Assembly (NCBI RefSeq): GCF_001447155.2 | Contig: NZ_CP014754.1 | Span: 744,001 to 808,000, forward strand | Direction of reading: 5' to 3' | Source: Marinobacter sp. LQ44 | GTDB taxonomy: Bacteria > Pseudomonadota > Gammaproteobacteria > Pseudomonadales > Oleiphilaceae | DNA: 64,000 nt | Shown: piece by piece, positions 41,320-51,339 of the stretch | Position numbering within the stretch: the stretch's first letter is position 1 | How the letters are laid out: every line of letters starts with the position of its first letter | Notes under the pieces: generated by a model | What the model was told of the DNA's origin: nothing | What the model saw: the letters and a program-made list of their open reading frames with translations, nothing else | The model's database searches: none | Translations under genes and position numbers: made by a program

Positions 41320-43494
41320 ATGGCCATTGCGGAAAAACTCATGCAGCGTCACGCCAAGCCATCCAGAGCCAGGAGGGTGGGCGCTTGCACAGCACTGACA
41401 CTCTCTTTGCTGATGTCTGGCGTGTCCGTCGCGCAGGCAAAAATTGACGACACGGCGGTTTACCAGCCCGTCGCCCCGACCATAGACCAGGCCCGGGCCA
41501 ACATACTGATTGCCCGCCAACTGCAATTCACACATTTCCGTAATCTCGGCATCAGTGATGAGCTGTCTGGCGACGTATTCGATGCGTACCTGAAATACCT
41601 GGATGGCCAGCGCATCTACCTGTCTCAGCATGATATCGACCTGCTCGCAAGAGCGAAGGCCCGGCTCGGTTCCGCCCTGAAAACAGGCCAGCTTCAGCCG
41701 GGGTTCGAGATCTACAACCTGGTTCAGCAGCGCATCATCGAACGACTTCAGTTTGCCCTGAACGTTATTGACAACGGCCTGGATGAGCTCGATTTCAACA
41801 CCGATGAACGCATTCGGGTGGATCGCTCCAAGGCCGATTGGGAACCCAACCAGGAAGCCCTAGACGCACTGTGGATTAAACGAATCAAGAACGCCGTGCT
41901 GGCCCAGCGTCTGAACGGCACTGACGACGACACCATCAAAGACAATCTGCGTCGCCGTTATGAAGGCCAGCTCAAACGCGCCTACCAGGCGCGCAGCGAA
42001 GACGCTTTCCAGGCGTACATGAATGCCTTCGCTGGCATGTGGGACCCGCACACCTCCTACTTCTCTCCGCGTACCTCTGAAAACTTCAACATCAACATGA
42101 GCCTGTCGCTTGAGGGCATTGGTGCGGTCCTGCAATCCGACAACGAATACACCAAAGTGGTTCGCCTGGTGCCCGGTGGCCCCGCCGCCAAGCAGGGCCA
42201 ACTGCAAACGGCAGACCGTATTATCTCCGTGGCACAGGAGGGCGAAAAGCCGGTCAACGTCATTGGCTGGCGTCTGGACGAGGTGGTTGACTTGATACGT
42301 GGCCCCCGTAACTCCACTGTCACTCTGGAAGTCATTCCGGCCAATGCCGCTGACGAGAGTGTTACCCGCTCAATCGCCATCAGCCGGGATGAAGTCAAAC
42401 TGGAAGAGCAAAGCGCCAGCAAGGACGTCATCGAGCTGGACCGTTCCGGTGAAACCTACCGTGTTGGCGTGATCACCATTCCCACCTTCTACGCCGACTT
42501 CCAGGCCATGCAGGCCGGCGACCCCAATTACAAGAGCACTACCCGGGACGTTCGCAGGCTGCTGGAAGACCTCAAGCAACAGGGTGTTGACGGGGTCGTT
42601 ATGGACTTGCGCAACAACGGTGGCGGTGCCCTGCATGAGGCCAATGACCTGGTAGGCCTGTTTATCGACAAGGGCCCCACCGTGCAGATTCGTAACGCCA
42701 ATAATGATGTGCAGATTCTTAACGACGAAGACCCCTCGGTTGCCTACGACGGCCCCCTGGTGGTTTTGGTGAATCGCATGAGTGCCTCGGCCTCTGAGAT
42801 CTTTGCCGGCGCCATTCAGGATTACGGCCGTGGCCTGGTGGTGGGCTCTCAGACGTTCGGCAAGGGTACAGTTCAAGCCGTGCGGCCACTGAACCATGGC
42901 CAGTTGAAGATCACCCAGTCCAAGTTCTATCGAGTGTCTGGGGGGGCTACCCAACATAAGGGTGTCATTCCGGATATCGAGATTCCGTCACGGGTCGATA
43001 CGTCGCGAATCGGCGAAGACGCGCTGGATCATGCACTGCCCTGGGATCAGATCGAAGCCGTTCCCCACACCCGGTACTTTGATTTCAGCGGTGTGATTGA
43101 CGAGCTGCGCAAGCGTCATGAAGCCCGGTTCTCTGCCAGCCCGGAATTCAGCCTGCTGGAGCAGGAAATTGAATTCCTGACCAAGCAACGTGAAATGACC
43201 TACGTCAGCCTGAATATGGATGAACGCAAGGCGCACCACGAACAGATCGAGCGGACTCGGCTGACCATTGCCAACGCACGTCGGGAACTGCGCGGAGAAG
43301 AGCCGTTCAAGACCCTGGATGAGCTGGAACAATGGCAGGACGAACAGGCCGCTGATCTCGACAGCACCGACGAAGAGCTGGACTTTGTGATCCGGGAAGG
43401 CGGCCATATCATGGCCGACCTGCTTGAGCTTGATCAGCGTACCGCGTCTATCCTGAAGCCAACGCAATTTGCCGCCAAGGCTGAAGCCAGATAA
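41320..43494 (+). CDS. prc: Carboxy-terminal processing protease (tail-specific protease)
   Basis: A 724-residue periplasmic serine protease of the S41 family. A signal peptide is visible at the N-terminus (TALTLSLLMSGVSVAQA). Then an N-terminal helical domain, a PDZ domain (about 245-340), and the catalytic core with Ser in NRMSASASEIFAGA and Lys in GSQTFGKGTVQ, followed by the long C-terminal helical domain (DUF3340). It trims or degrades proteins at their C-termini, such as penicillin-binding protein 3. Followed after 5 bases by the HTH gene on the same strand. Confidence 0.94.
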   Translation: MAIAEKLMQRHAKPSRARRVGACTALTLSLLMSGVSVAQAKIDDTAVYQPVAPTIDQARANILIARQLQFTHFRNLGISDELSGDVFDAYLKYLDGQRIYLSQHDIDLLARAKARLGSALKTGQLQPGFEIYNLVQQRIIERLQFALNVIDNGLDELDFNTDERIRVDRSKADWEPNQEALDALWIKRIKNAVLAQRLNGTDDDTIKDNLRRRYEGQLKRAYQARSEDAFQAYMNAFAGMWDPHTSYFSPRTSENFNINMSLSLEGIGAVLQSDNEYTKVVRLVPGGPAAKQGQLQTADRIISVAQEGEKPVNVIGWRLDEVVDLIRGPRNSTVTLEVIPANAADESVTRSIAISRDEVKLEEQSASKDVIELDRSGETYRVGVITIPTFYADFQAMQAGDPNYKSTTRDVRRLLEDLKQQGVDGVVMDLRNNGGGALHEANDLVGLFIDKGPTVQIRNANNDVQILNDEDPSVAYDGPLVVLVNRMSASASEIFAGAIQDYGRGLVVGSQTFGKGTVQAVRPLNHGQLKITQSKFYRVSGGATQHKGVIPDIEIPSRVDTSRIGEDALDHALPWDQIEAVPHTRYFDFSGVIDELRKRHEARFSASPEFSLLEQEIEFLTKQREMTYVSLNMDERKAHHEQIERTRLTIANARRELRGEEPFKTLDELEQWQDEQAADLDSTDEELDFVIREGGHIMADLLELDQRTASILKPTQFAAKAEAR

Positions 43495-43499
43495 TCGCC

Positions 43500-44258
43500 A
43501 TGACTGACCCGGCAGCGAAGGATCAACCGGAAAGCAGCCAACGGGCCCGCGTCCTGCAGGATATGCTGCTGGACGCGCTCCATGCCATGCGCTCCATGGA
43601 ACAGGTGGAGAGCATTGAACCGTCCGGCGGCCGGAATAAAACCTCCGATGGCATCCTCGACCGCATTGTAGGCTTTACCGGTTCGGCACTCCGGCTGGGT
43701 GCCCGGGCCACCGATACCTCCTTGCGGGTTGGCCGGGCACTGGTCAATTCCCAGGATCAGCTGCGAACCATGCTCGCCGCTGGTCAGTCCCTGAAAGACA
43801 TCCGGGAGGTGGCCGGCCTCACCCTGTCTGAGATGAGCGAGGCGCTTAACCTCAAGGATAAGTCCCTGCTTGAGGCTATCGAAAACGGCACATCCACCCT
43901 TTCTTTCGAGCTCATCTTGCGTCTGGCGGCGTTGATCGCCAGGAACGATCCTATTCCGTTCATCATGCGCACCACCCGGAACTATAATCCGGAGGTCTGG
44001 CAGATTCTGAACGATTGGGGCATCGGCCGAATTCCCCTGCAGTTCGAGCGGGAGCGGGAATTTATCAATATCTTCCGGCGCCATGATGACGCCCGCAATC
44101 TCTCGGACGAAGGGTTCCGCAAGGTATTGGAGTTCACCCGCCATAGCTTCGAGATGTCGATGCACTTTATCGAACAGCAGGAAGCCGAGATGGAGGAACT
44201 GAAGGCAAGCCTGCAGCCCTCCGGGCCTACCGAGAAAAAAGCGCCCTCAAGCAAATAA
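43500..44258 (+). CDS. XRE-type helix-turn-helix protein
   Basis: A 252-residue cytosolic protein. A Cro/C1-like helix-turn-helix lies at about residues 97-145 ([19 protein letters not shown] and [20 protein letters not shown]). The flanks contain an N-terminal amphipathic region and a C-terminal helical part. Five bases after prc suggests co-transcription, though it is unclear whether the protein regulates prc. Its last 12 bases overlap the end of mtnA, which is on the opposite strand. Confidence 0.82.
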   Translation: MTDPAAKDQPESSQRARVLQDMLLDALHAMRSMEQVESIEPSGGRNKTSDGILDRIVGFTGSALRLGARATDTSLRVGRALVNSQDQLRTMLAAGQSLKDIREVAGLTLSEMSEALNLKDKSLLEAIENGTSTLSFELILRLAALIARNDPIPFIMRTTRNYNPEVWQILNDWGIGRIPLQFEREREFINIFRRHDDARNLSDEGFRKVLEFTRHSFEMSMHFIEQQEAEMEELKASLQPSGPTEKKAPSSK

Positions 44259-45302
44259 TGCACGCATACCGGTGATGTTCGGATTCCTGACCGCACCTTT
44301 TTCCGTAACAATCGCATCAATCAGGCTGGCTGGCGTCACATCAAACACCGGGTTGAACACCTCAACGCCAGCCGGTGCCAGCGGAATTCCCCGGATTTCC
44401 CGAACCTCGGTGCCATCACGCTCTTCAATGGGAATATCCTGGCCAGACGCCAACGCCATATCCACCGTGCTGGAGGGTGCCACCACCATGAAACCAACCT
44501 TGTGATGACGGGCCAGAACCGCCAGATTGTAAGTACCAATCTTGTTCGCCACATCGCCATTGGCGGTAATTCGATCGGCACCGACCACCACCCACTTCAC
44601 CTTTCCCGACGCCATGATGGCCGCCGCAGCGCCATCGGCGTTCAGGGTAACCGGAATATTGTCGCGGGTGAGCTCCCACGCCGTCAGCCGGCTGCCCTGC
44701 AACCAGGGCCGGGTTTCGTCCGCGTACACACGGCTCAGCAGCTTTTCCTCGTGCAACCGGCGTATCACACCGAGCGCCGTGCCATAGCCGCCGGTTGCCA
44801 GGGCACCGGTATTGCAGTGCGTCAGCACCGACATGGCCTTTTCCGGCGCCATGACTTCCAGCGCATGGTCCGCCATAGCAAGGTTCGCCGCCAGATCTTC
44901 CTCATGAATGTGCACTGCCTCGGCGGCCAGCTGACGGGTGGCTTCAGCCAGGGATTCACAACGCTCAAAAACGCCTTTCATGCGCTCAAGAGCCCAGAAC
45001 AGGTTAACCGCCGTTGGCCTGGATTGCGCCAGCTCGTCAATGGCCTTGTGCACCTCTGCCCGCCAATCGCCTGCGCCCGCGTGTCTGGCGGCCAGGGCAA
45101 CACCATAGGCGGCACTGATGCCGATCGCAGGGGCTCCACGCACCACCATATCGGTAATGCACTGGGCGACACCGGAAGCGCCTTCAGCTTTAATCCAATG
45201 CTCTTCTGCGGGCAGCAGGCGTTGGTCCAGCAACTCGAGGCTATCGCCCTGCCAGCGCAGGGCCACGGTGCCCATCGATCGATTGGCAGTGTGTTTTGCC
45301 AT
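44247..45302 (-). CDS. mtnA: Methylthioribose-1-phosphate isomerase
   Basis: A 351-residue enzyme of the eIF2B-alpha/MtnA family converting methylthioribose-1-phosphate to methylthioribulose-1-phosphate, the substrate of MtnB. Motifs: [16 protein letters not shown], the catalytic Cys in [18 protein letters not shown], and the Asp in [12 protein letters not shown] chose ATG 45302 with GGAG six bases upstream; earlier in-frame Met codons lack ribosome sites. Divergent from mtaD across 194 bases. Other pathway genes lie at 601-2473. Confidence 0.95.
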   Translation of the reverse strand: MAKHTANRSMGTVALRWQGDSLELLDQRLLPAEEHWIKAEGASGVAQCITDMVVRGAPAIGISAAYGVALAARHAGAGDWRAEVHKAIDELAQSRPTAVNLFWALERMKGVFERCESLAEATRQLAAEAVHIHEEDLAANLAMADHALEVMAPEKAMSVLTHCNTGALATGGYGTALGVIRRLHEEKLLSRVYADETRPWLQGSRLTAWELTRDNIPVTLNADGAAAAIMASGKVKWVVVGADRITANGDVANKIGTYNLAVLARHHKVGFMVVAPSSTVDMALASGQDIPIEERDGTEVREIRGIPLAPAGVEVFNPVFDVTPASLIDAIVTEKGAVRNPNITGMRALFA

Positions 45303-45496
45303 AGTCAACTCCATTCCGGTGACTGAAAACCGCCAGTATAACGCCAAGGCGCCCGTTTGCCTGCCCGGTTTGAGCATCAATGCCCTTCCGGCAAGGCATG
45401 ACCTTGCCGCCGGGGTAGTTCTGCCCTCGGCAGCTGGTTATACTTTGCAGCTGAATGTCAGGGCTTGGCCAAGCCCCACAACACAAAGGCAGGTTA

Positions 45497-46825
45497 ATGA
45501 CGGCAGACACCATCACTGCAGCCGATAGTCGAATCAACGCCCGCTGGCTGATTCCCGTTGAACCCTTCGGCGTTGTACTGGAGCACCAGGCGGTGATCCT
45601 GCAGGGCAGCCGCATTGCAGACGTGCTGCCACAATCAGAGGCAGACCAGAAATACCGCACCCGCGAAACGGTTAACCTTGACCGTCATGTGGTCATGCCG
45701 GGACTAATCAACCTGCACGGCCACACCGCCATGTCGCTGTTCCGGGGCCTGGCCGATGACCTGCCACTGATGACCTGGCTGAACGACCACATCTGGCCCG
45801 CCGAAGGCAGGTTCGTCAGCGAGCCGTTTGTGCTGGACGGCACGCGGCTGGCGATGGCGGAAATGCTGCGTACCGGTACCACCACCTTCTCCGACATGTA
45901 CTTCTTTCCGGAAGTCACGGCCCTGGCGGCCCACGACGCCGGAATGCGCGCCCAGGTCTGTTTTCCGCTGATGGATATGCCCACGGTCTGGGGTTCCGGG
46001 CCGGACGAGTACCTGCGCAAAGGGGAGGCTCTGATCGAACAATGGCAGGGTGACGAATACATCATGCCGGCGATTGGCCCCCATGCCCCCTACACGGTTT
46101 CTGACCAGCCGCTGAAAGACGCCGTCGCCCTGGCCGGAAAAACCGGATCGGCCATCCAGCTGCACCTGCACGAGACCGCCTTCGAAGTAGATGAAGCGAT
46201 GAAAGCCACGGGCTCACGCCCCGTTACCCGGATGGCAGAACTGGGGGTTCTTGGCAGGAATACCCAGTGCGTGCACATGACCCAGATTGACGATTCGGAC
46301 CTGGAACAGCTGGTGCGCTCAGGCGCCCACATCGTGCACTGCCCGGAATCCAACCTGAAACTGGCCAGCGGCCTGTGCCCGGTGCAGACACTGATGGACC
46401 ACGGTATCAATGTCACCATCGGCACGGATGGCGCCGCCAGCAACAACGATCTGGACCTGTTCGGTGAACTGAAAACCGCCGCCATGGTCGCCAAGGTAGT
46501 GGCTGGGGATGCCTCAGCATTGTCCGCCCACCGGGCGCTGGAAATGGCCACCCTGAGCGGCGCCCGAGCGCTTGGACGGGAACAGGAATTGGGTTCCCTG
46601 GTGGCCGGCAAGCTGGCAGACCTGATTGCCGTGGACCTGAGCGATCCCTTCCTGCAGCCGGTCTACGACCCGGCATCCCACCTGGTTTACAGCAACCATG
46701 GCCGGGCAGTAAGCCACAGCTGGATTCACGGCGTACCTCAATTACAGGACGGTCGCCTGACCCGTATCGACGTACCTGACCTGATGCTTCGGGTCAGTGA
46801 ATGGCGGCAACAGATTCTCAGTTAA
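45497..46825 (+). CDS. mtaD: Methylthioadenosine/S-adenosylhomocysteine deaminase (TRZ/ATZ family)
   Basis: A 442-residue amidohydrolase with metal ligands in [20 protein letters not shown] and [14 protein letters not shown]. In Pseudomonas aeruginosa the homologue in the same position (mtaD-ubiG-mupP-yciK order) deaminates methylthioadenosine to methylthioinosine, whose phosphorolysis feeds MtnA. The divergent mtnA gene supports that function. Start ATG 45497 is preceded by AGGTTA; a TATACT at 45439-45444 is a possible -10. Followed 23 bases later by ubiG. Confidence 0.92.
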   Translation: MTADTITAADSRINARWLIPVEPFGVVLEHQAVILQGSRIADVLPQSEADQKYRTRETVNLDRHVVMPGLINLHGHTAMSLFRGLADDLPLMTWLNDHIWPAEGRFVSEPFVLDGTRLAMAEMLRTGTTTFSDMYFFPEVTALAAHDAGMRAQVCFPLMDMPTVWGSGPDEYLRKGEALIEQWQGDEYIMPAIGPHAPYTVSDQPLKDAVALAGKTGSAIQLHLHETAFEVDEAMKATGSRPVTRMAELGVLGRNTQCVHMTQIDDSDLEQLVRSGAHIVHCPESNLKLASGLCPVQTLMDHGINVTIGTDGAASNNDLDLFGELKTAAMVAKVVAGDASALSAHRALEMATLSGARALGREQELGSLVAGKLADLIAVDLSDPFLQPVYDPASHLVYSNHGRAVSHSWIHGVPQLQDGRLTRIDVPDLMLRVSEWRQQILS

Positions 46826-46848
46826 CCTTTTCACCCAGGTGTAGCACC

Positions 46849-47565
46849 ATGAGCAACCAGAACGTAGACCAGAACGAGATTGCCAAGTTTGAGGCCCTGG
46901 CCAGCCGTTGGTGGGACCCCACCAGCGAGTTTAAACCGCTGCACGACATCAATCCCCTGCGGTTGAATTACATTGACGAGCGGGTAGCCCTGGCCGGCAA
47001 AAAGGTGCTGGACGTTGGTTGCGGCGGCGGCCTGTTGTCGGAAGGCATGGCCCTGCGCGGTGCCCATGTAACCGGTATCGATATGGGTGAAGCGCCCTTG
47101 TCAGTGGCCAAACTGCACGGTTTGGAATCGGGCGTGAATGTTGATTACCGGCAAACCACCGTCGAAGAGCTGGCGCGTGATCCGGAACATGCCGGCCAGT
47201 ATGACGCGGTCACCTGCCTGGAAATGCTGGAGCATGTGCCGGACCCCGCTTCGGTTATCCGTGCCTGCGCCGCCATGTTGCGCCCGGGCGGCCACATGTT
47301 TGTCTCCACGATTAACCGGAACCCGAAGTCTTTCCTGTTTGCCATCGTGGGTGCGGAATACGTGCTCAACATGTTGCCCAAGGGCACCCATGAGTGGAAA
47401 AAGTTTATCCGGCCTTCCGAGATGTCCGACTACCTGCGCCATGCTGGCCTGGAAGTCCAGGAACTCACCGGCATGACCTACAACCCGCTAACCAAGGTGT
47501 ACAAACTGGGCCGGGATGTCGACGTCAACTACCTGATGCACGCGCGGGATATTCGTGAAGACTGA
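46849..47565 (+). CDS. ubiG: Ubiquinone biosynthesis O-methyltransferase
   Basis: A 238-residue S-adenosylmethionine-dependent methyltransferase performing both O-methylations in ubiquinone synthesis. The SAM-binding motif [16 protein letters not shown] and the downstream [12 protein letters not shown] are characteristic, as is the N-terminal [15 protein letters not shown]. Start ATG 46849 follows CAGGTG at eight bases. The end overlaps mupP by 11 bases. Confidence 0.96.
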   Translation: MSNQNVDQNEIAKFEALASRWWDPTSEFKPLHDINPLRLNYIDERVALAGKKVLDVGCGGGLLSEGMALRGAHVTGIDMGEAPLSVAKLHGLESGVNVDYRQTTVEELARDPEHAGQYDAVTCLEMLEHVPDPASVIRACAAMLRPGGHMFVSTINRNPKSFLFAIVGAEYVLNMLPKGTHEWKKFIRPSEMSDYLRHAGLEVQELTGMTYNPLTKVYKLGRDVDVNYLMHARDIRED

Positions 47566-48220
47566 CGCTCTCCCTTCAGCTGTACTGTTCGATCTGGACG
47601 GCACGCTGATTGATACCGCCCCGGATTTCATCCGCTGCCTGAATATGCTGCGACAACAGCACGAGCTGGCGCCCTTGCCGGCGGAGCATATCCGGCGTTC
47701 GGTATCTAACGGCGCCCGGGCGATGATCAGGGTCGGCTTTGGCCTGGAGCCGGAACACCCGGATTACCTGGAAAAGCACACGGCGTTTCTGGACCTGTAT
47801 GAAGCAGGTGTCGCCATCGAAACCACGCTGTTCGAAGGCATGGACGAGTTGCTGCTTGATCTGGAACGCCGGTCTATTCCCTGGGGCATTGTTACCAACA
47901 AACCCGCCCGGTTTGCCATCCCCCTGATCGAAGCCCTCGGGCTTGCAGAACGATGCGCCACGCTGATTTGCCCGGACCATGTGGCCGAGCGCAAACCTCA
48001 CCCGGAATCGCTGCTCCTGGCATGCCGGGAGATTGGCGCAGAGCCGAAACAGGCAGTCTACGTGGGTGACCACGAACGGGACATTGAAGCAGGCAGAAAC
48101 GCCGGCATGCGCACCATCGCCGTTCGCTATGGCTACATCGAACAACCGGAGTCGGTTGACCTGTGGCAAGCTGATATCATCGTCGATACCGTCAGCGACC
48201 TGGCAAAGCTGTTACAATAG
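47555..48220 (+). CDS. mupP: N-acetylmuramic acid 6-phosphate phosphatase (MupP-like HAD)
   Basis: A 221-residue HAD phosphatase ([11 protein letters not shown], then VTNKPAR, then [15 protein letters not shown]). General databases often call such proteins phosphoglycolate phosphatase, but the position between ubiG and yciK matches P. aeruginosa mupP, which dephosphorylates MurNAc-6-phosphate in peptidoglycan recycling. Start is GTG 47555, inside the end of ubiG, so the two are translationally coupled. The assignment rests on synteny. Confidence 0.85.
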   Translation: MKTDALPSAVLFDLDGTLIDTAPDFIRCLNMLRQQHELAPLPAEHIRRSVSNGARAMIRVGFGLEPEHPDYLEKHTAFLDLYEAGVAIETTLFEGMDELLLDLERRSIPWGIVTNKPARFAIPLIEALGLAERCATLICPDHVAERKPHPESLLLACREIGAEPKQAVYVGDHERDIEAGRNAGMRTIAVRYGYIEQPESVDLWQADIIVDTVSDLAKLLQ

Positions 48221-48285
48221 CCGCCAATTCATTTCCATCACCGGCCCCAAGCTGGCCAGTAACCGCCTGAACACGGAGACAGGTT

Positions 48286-49038
48286 ATGCAAGATTACCAG
48301 GCACCCGCCGATCTTCTGAAAGACCGCATTGTCATGGTAACCGGAGCCGGTAGCGGCATCGGCCGCGCCGCTGCCAAAGCCTATGCTGCCCATGGCGCCA
48401 CCGTCATCCTGGTTGGCCGCACCGTAGGCAAGCTGGAAGAGGTTTACGATGAAATTGAAGCCGCCGGGCATCCGCAGCCGGCCATCGTGCCGATGAACTT
48501 CGAGGGTGCGGCGGTCAAGGAATACGAAGAACTGGCGATGACCCTGGAAGAGAACTTCGGCCGGCTTGACGGATTGCTGCATAACGCCGGCATTCTGGGC
48601 TCCCGCAGCCCGGTAGAGCTTTATGATCCGGAAACCTGGAACAAGGTGATGCAGGTAAACGCCACGGCCCCGTTTTTACTCAGCCGGGCAATGATTCCCC
48701 TGCTGCGCAAATCCGATGATGCTTCCATGATTTTTACCTCGTCTGGCGTTGGTCGCCAGGCCCGGGCTTACTGGGGCGCCTACGCGGTATCGAAATTTGC
48801 GGTTGAAGGCCTGAGCCAGTTGCTGGCGGATGAACTGGATGACAACCGCCACAATATCCGGGTAAACAGCCTGAACCCCGGTGCCACCCGTACCAATATG
48901 AGAGTGCTGGCTTATCCGGCGGAAAACCCGAACCAGAACCCGGCTCCGGAAGAACTGATGCCGGTGTACCTGTACCTGATGGGCAAAGACAGCCAGGGTA
49001 TCAACGGCCAGCAAATCGACGCGCAGCCGAAGAAATAA
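48286..49038 (+). CDS. yciK: YciK-type short-chain dehydrogenase
   Basis: A 250-residue classical short-chain dehydrogenase/reductase with nucleotide motif TGAGSGIG, the NAG segment (LHNAGILG), and the Y-x-x-x-K pair in GAYAVSK. Substrate unknown. It lies after mupP as in Pseudomonas. The stop overlaps the next gene's start by one base (TAATG). Confidence 0.92.
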   Translation: MQDYQAPADLLKDRIVMVTGAGSGIGRAAAKAYAAHGATVILVGRTVGKLEEVYDEIEAAGHPQPAIVPMNFEGAAVKEYEELAMTLEENFGRLDGLLHNAGILGSRSPVELYDPETWNKVMQVNATAPFLLSRAMIPLLRKSDDASMIFTSSGVGRQARAYWGAYAVSKFAVEGLSQLLADELDDNRHNIRVNSLNPGATRTNMRVLAYPAENPNQNPAPEELMPVYLYLMGKDSQGINGQQIDAQPKK

Positions 49039-49271
49039 TGGAACTCCTGTTTTACACCACTTCCCAGTGTCATTTGTGCGAGCTGGCGGAAGCGCTTTTG
49101 GTCAGCACACCCATGCCAGAGCCGATCCCTGTGGATGTGGTAGACATAGCCCAGTCTGAAGAACTGGTTGAGCGCTACGGCACACGCATTCCGGTGCTGC
49201 GCCGTAACGACACCGGCGCGGAGCTGGACTGGCCGTTCACCAGGGACCAGTTACTCACGTTTCTGCAATGA
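49038..49271 (+). CDS. Glutaredoxin-like small protein
   Basis: A 77-residue thioredoxin-fold protein with active site CHLC (residues 11-14) and the cis-Pro segment TRIPVLR. It matches the DUF836/glutaredoxin-like family. Overlaps yciK by one base, so it should be translated from the same message. Partner unknown. Confidence 0.88.
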   Translation: MELLFYTTSQCHLCELAEALLVSTPMPEPIPVDVVDIAQSEELVERYGTRIPVLRRNDTGAELDWPFTRDQLLTFLQ

Positions 49272-49283
49272 GGATCCGCTGAC

Positions 49284-50054
49284 ATGCTGATGATCATCTC
49301 CCCTGCCAAGACTCTGGACTACGACAGTCCGTTGGCGACGGAAACCTACACCCAACCGGACTTTCTGGACGACGCCTGCGAGCTGATCGACCAGCTCAAA
49401 GCACTGGAGCCGCATCAGGTCAGTAACCTGATGAGCATCAGCGACAAACTCGGCCAGCTTAACGCCGAAAGGTTCCGAACCTGGCATACCCCCTTTACAC
49501 CGGACAATGCCCGTCAGGCGATCCTGGCCTTCAAGGGCGACGTCTATACCGGGCTGGACGCCGAAAGTTTCTCTGAACAGGATTTCGCCTTCGCCCAGAA
49601 ACATCTGCGCATACTTTCCGGCCTCTACGGTTTGCTCAAACCACTGGACCTGATGCAACCGTACCGCCTGGAGATGGGCACCAGGTTCGAGAACCAGCGA
49701 GGCAAAGACCTGTACGCCTTCTGGGGCAGCAAGATTACCGACGCCCTGAACAAGCTACTGGCGCAAGACGACCAGGTTCTGGTTAACCTTGCCTCCAACG
49801 AGTACTTCAAGAGTGTGCAAAAGAAGCAGCTTGACGGCCGCCTGATTACCCCCCAGTTCAAGGACTGGAAGAACGGCCAGTACAAGATGATCAGTTTCTA
49901 CGCCAAGAAAGCCCGGGGCCTGATGTGCCGTTACGCCATTCAGAATCAGATCACCCAGGCCGACGACCTCAAGGGTTTTAACCTTGAAGGTTATTATTTC
50001 AGCGAAGACCAATCCGATAAAAACAACTGGGTTTTCCTGCGGGATGAACACTAA
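49284..50054 (+). CDS. yaaA: Peroxide stress protein YaaA
   Basis: A 256-residue YaaA/DUF328 protein (SPAKTLDY at the start, [22 protein letters not shown] in the middle, [11 protein letters not shown] at the end). In E. coli YaaA lowers free intracellular iron during hydrogen peroxide stress and binds DNA. Lies 12 bases after the glutaredoxin-like gene; a possible redox grouping is inference. Confidence 0.94.
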   Translation: MLMIISPAKTLDYDSPLATETYTQPDFLDDACELIDQLKALEPHQVSNLMSISDKLGQLNAERFRTWHTPFTPDNARQAILAFKGDVYTGLDAESFSEQDFAFAQKHLRILSGLYGLLKPLDLMQPYRLEMGTRFENQRGKDLYAFWGSKITDALNKLLAQDDQVLVNLASNEYFKSVQKKQLDGRLITPQFKDWKNGQYKMISFYAKKARGLMCRYAIQNQITQADDLKGFNLEGYYFSEDQSDKNNWVFLRDEH

Positions 50055-50080
50055 CCGTACCTGTTGATATCGGAGTAACC

Positions 50081-50281
50081 ATGAACGAAGCAGTCTTCTC
50101 CCAGATCGCCATGCTGGTGTTTCTGACGGGCCTTATTGTCTGGATGGGTTTCATCGTTTGGGACCTGGCCAAAAAATCCCAGGCAGGAAAGTTCGGCACC
50201 ATTGCCCTGTTTACCGTGCTGGGCGCCGGCGTTGTGGGGTTTATCGTGAAAACCGTGCTGGTAGAAATCATGCAGATCTGA
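50081..50281 (+). CDS. DUF2788 small membrane protein
   Basis: A 66-residue protein with two hydrophobic helices (about 8-28 and 41-60) separated by a short polar turn (DLAKKSQAGK). Matches the uncharacterised DUF2788 family of gammaproteobacteria. GGAG sits nine bases before the ATG, 26 bases after yaaA. Confidence 0.85.
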   Translation: MNEAVFSQIAMLVFLTGLIVWMGFIVWDLAKKSQAGKFGTIALFTVLGAGVVGFIVKTVLVEIMQI

Positions 50282-50380
50282 TCTGCCCGGATCGCCGTCA
50301 CTTTACGGCCACCACCGTGTGGCCGTATCATCCCCTGCCCTTTTGCAACGCTCCGAACAAACAGCAAGGATTCAGCCCCA

Positions 50381-51307
50381 ATGTGGTTTCGTAACGCCCG
50401 GATTTTCCGTTTCACCAAGCCTTTTGATATCACCGCCGAAGCCCTGGAAGAAAAGCTGCAGGCGGATGCCTTCAAGCCCTGCGGCCCCCAGGAAACCACC
50501 CGCCAGGGTTGGGTACCTCCCCTTGGAAAACACGGTGAGCAATTGGTGCACAGCGCTAACGGTTACCACCTGATCGCTCTGCGCAAGGAAGAAAAGATTC
50601 TGCCGGGCCCGGTAGTCAAGGAAGCCGTAGAAGAGCGCGCCGAGGCCATCGAGCTGGACCAGGGCCGCAAAGTGCGCAAGAAGGAAAAAGAGGAAATCAA
50701 AGAGCAGGTCATGCTGGAAATGCTGCCCCAGGCGTTTTCCCGCAACCGCCGCTGCTTTGCCTACCTGGCACCGCAGGACGGAGTGCTGGTGGTGGATGCC
50801 GGCTCTGCCAAACAGGCGGAAGACCTTGCCTCAACCCTGCGCAAGAGCCTGGGCTCGCTGCCGGTTCGGCCGCCGGCGGTGGAGCAGGCTCCTGCCTTCA
50901 CCTTCACCGGCTGGCTGACAGAAACCATCGATCACCCTGCCCATATCGTGCTGGGCAGCGAATGTGAACTCAAGGATCCTTCCGAAGACGGCGGCGTGGT
51001 GCGTTGCAAGGGCCTGGACCTGAAAGCCGATGAAATTCGCAACCACCTCGAAACCGGCATGCAGGTGACCAAGCTGGCGCTTACCTGGGATGACAACGTC
51101 TCGTTTATTCTGGATGAAGAACTGGGCATTCGCCGGCTGAAGTTCGGTGAAACCCTGCAGGACCAGCTGGATGATGTGGATGTAGACGACGCCATGGCCA
51201 AGTTCGACGCCGCCTTTTCGCTGATGACCCTGGAACTCTCACGGATGATTCCCGGGCTGCTGGAAGCACTCGGTGGCGAAGACCGCTCCGCCATCGTCGA
51301 GGAATAA
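50381..51307 (+). CDS. rdgC: Recombination-associated protein RdgC
   Basis: A 308-residue RdgC (start MWFRNARIFRFTKPF, then CGPQETTRQGWVPPLGKHG, and C-terminal DDAMAKFDAAFSLMTLELSR). RdgC forms a ring-shaped dimer that binds double-stranded DNA and restrains RecA. The same window also encodes RecX. Ends at a hairpin shared with the 3' end of the opposing pat gene. Confidence 0.94.
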   Translation: MWFRNARIFRFTKPFDITAEALEEKLQADAFKPCGPQETTRQGWVPPLGKHGEQLVHSANGYHLIALRKEEKILPGPVVKEAVEERAEAIELDQGRKVRKKEKEEIKEQVMLEMLPQAFSRNRRCFAYLAPQDGVLVVDAGSAKQAEDLASTLRKSLGSLPVRPPAVEQAPAFTFTGWLTETIDHPAHIVLGSECELKDPSEDGGVVRCKGLDLKADEIRNHLETGMQVTKLALTWDDNVSFILDEELGIRRLKFGETLQDQLDDVDVDDAMAKFDAAFSLMTLELSRMIPGLLEALGGEDRSAIVEE

Positions 51308-51314
51308 AACGGAC

Positions 51315-51339
51315 GGGGGCCTTACAAGTGGCCCCCTTT
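51315..51339 (+). terminator. Terminator of rdgC embedded in the end of pat
   Basis: GGGGGCC (51315-51321) pairs with GGCCCCC (51330-51336), followed by TTT. The second arm and loop fall within the last codons and stop of pat on the other strand. Confidence 0.7.

Noticed and set aside
47555..48220. Annotation as phosphoglycolate phosphatase
   Set aside because: The HAD motifs do not distinguish the two, but the ubiG-x-yciK gene order matches Pseudomonas mupP better.
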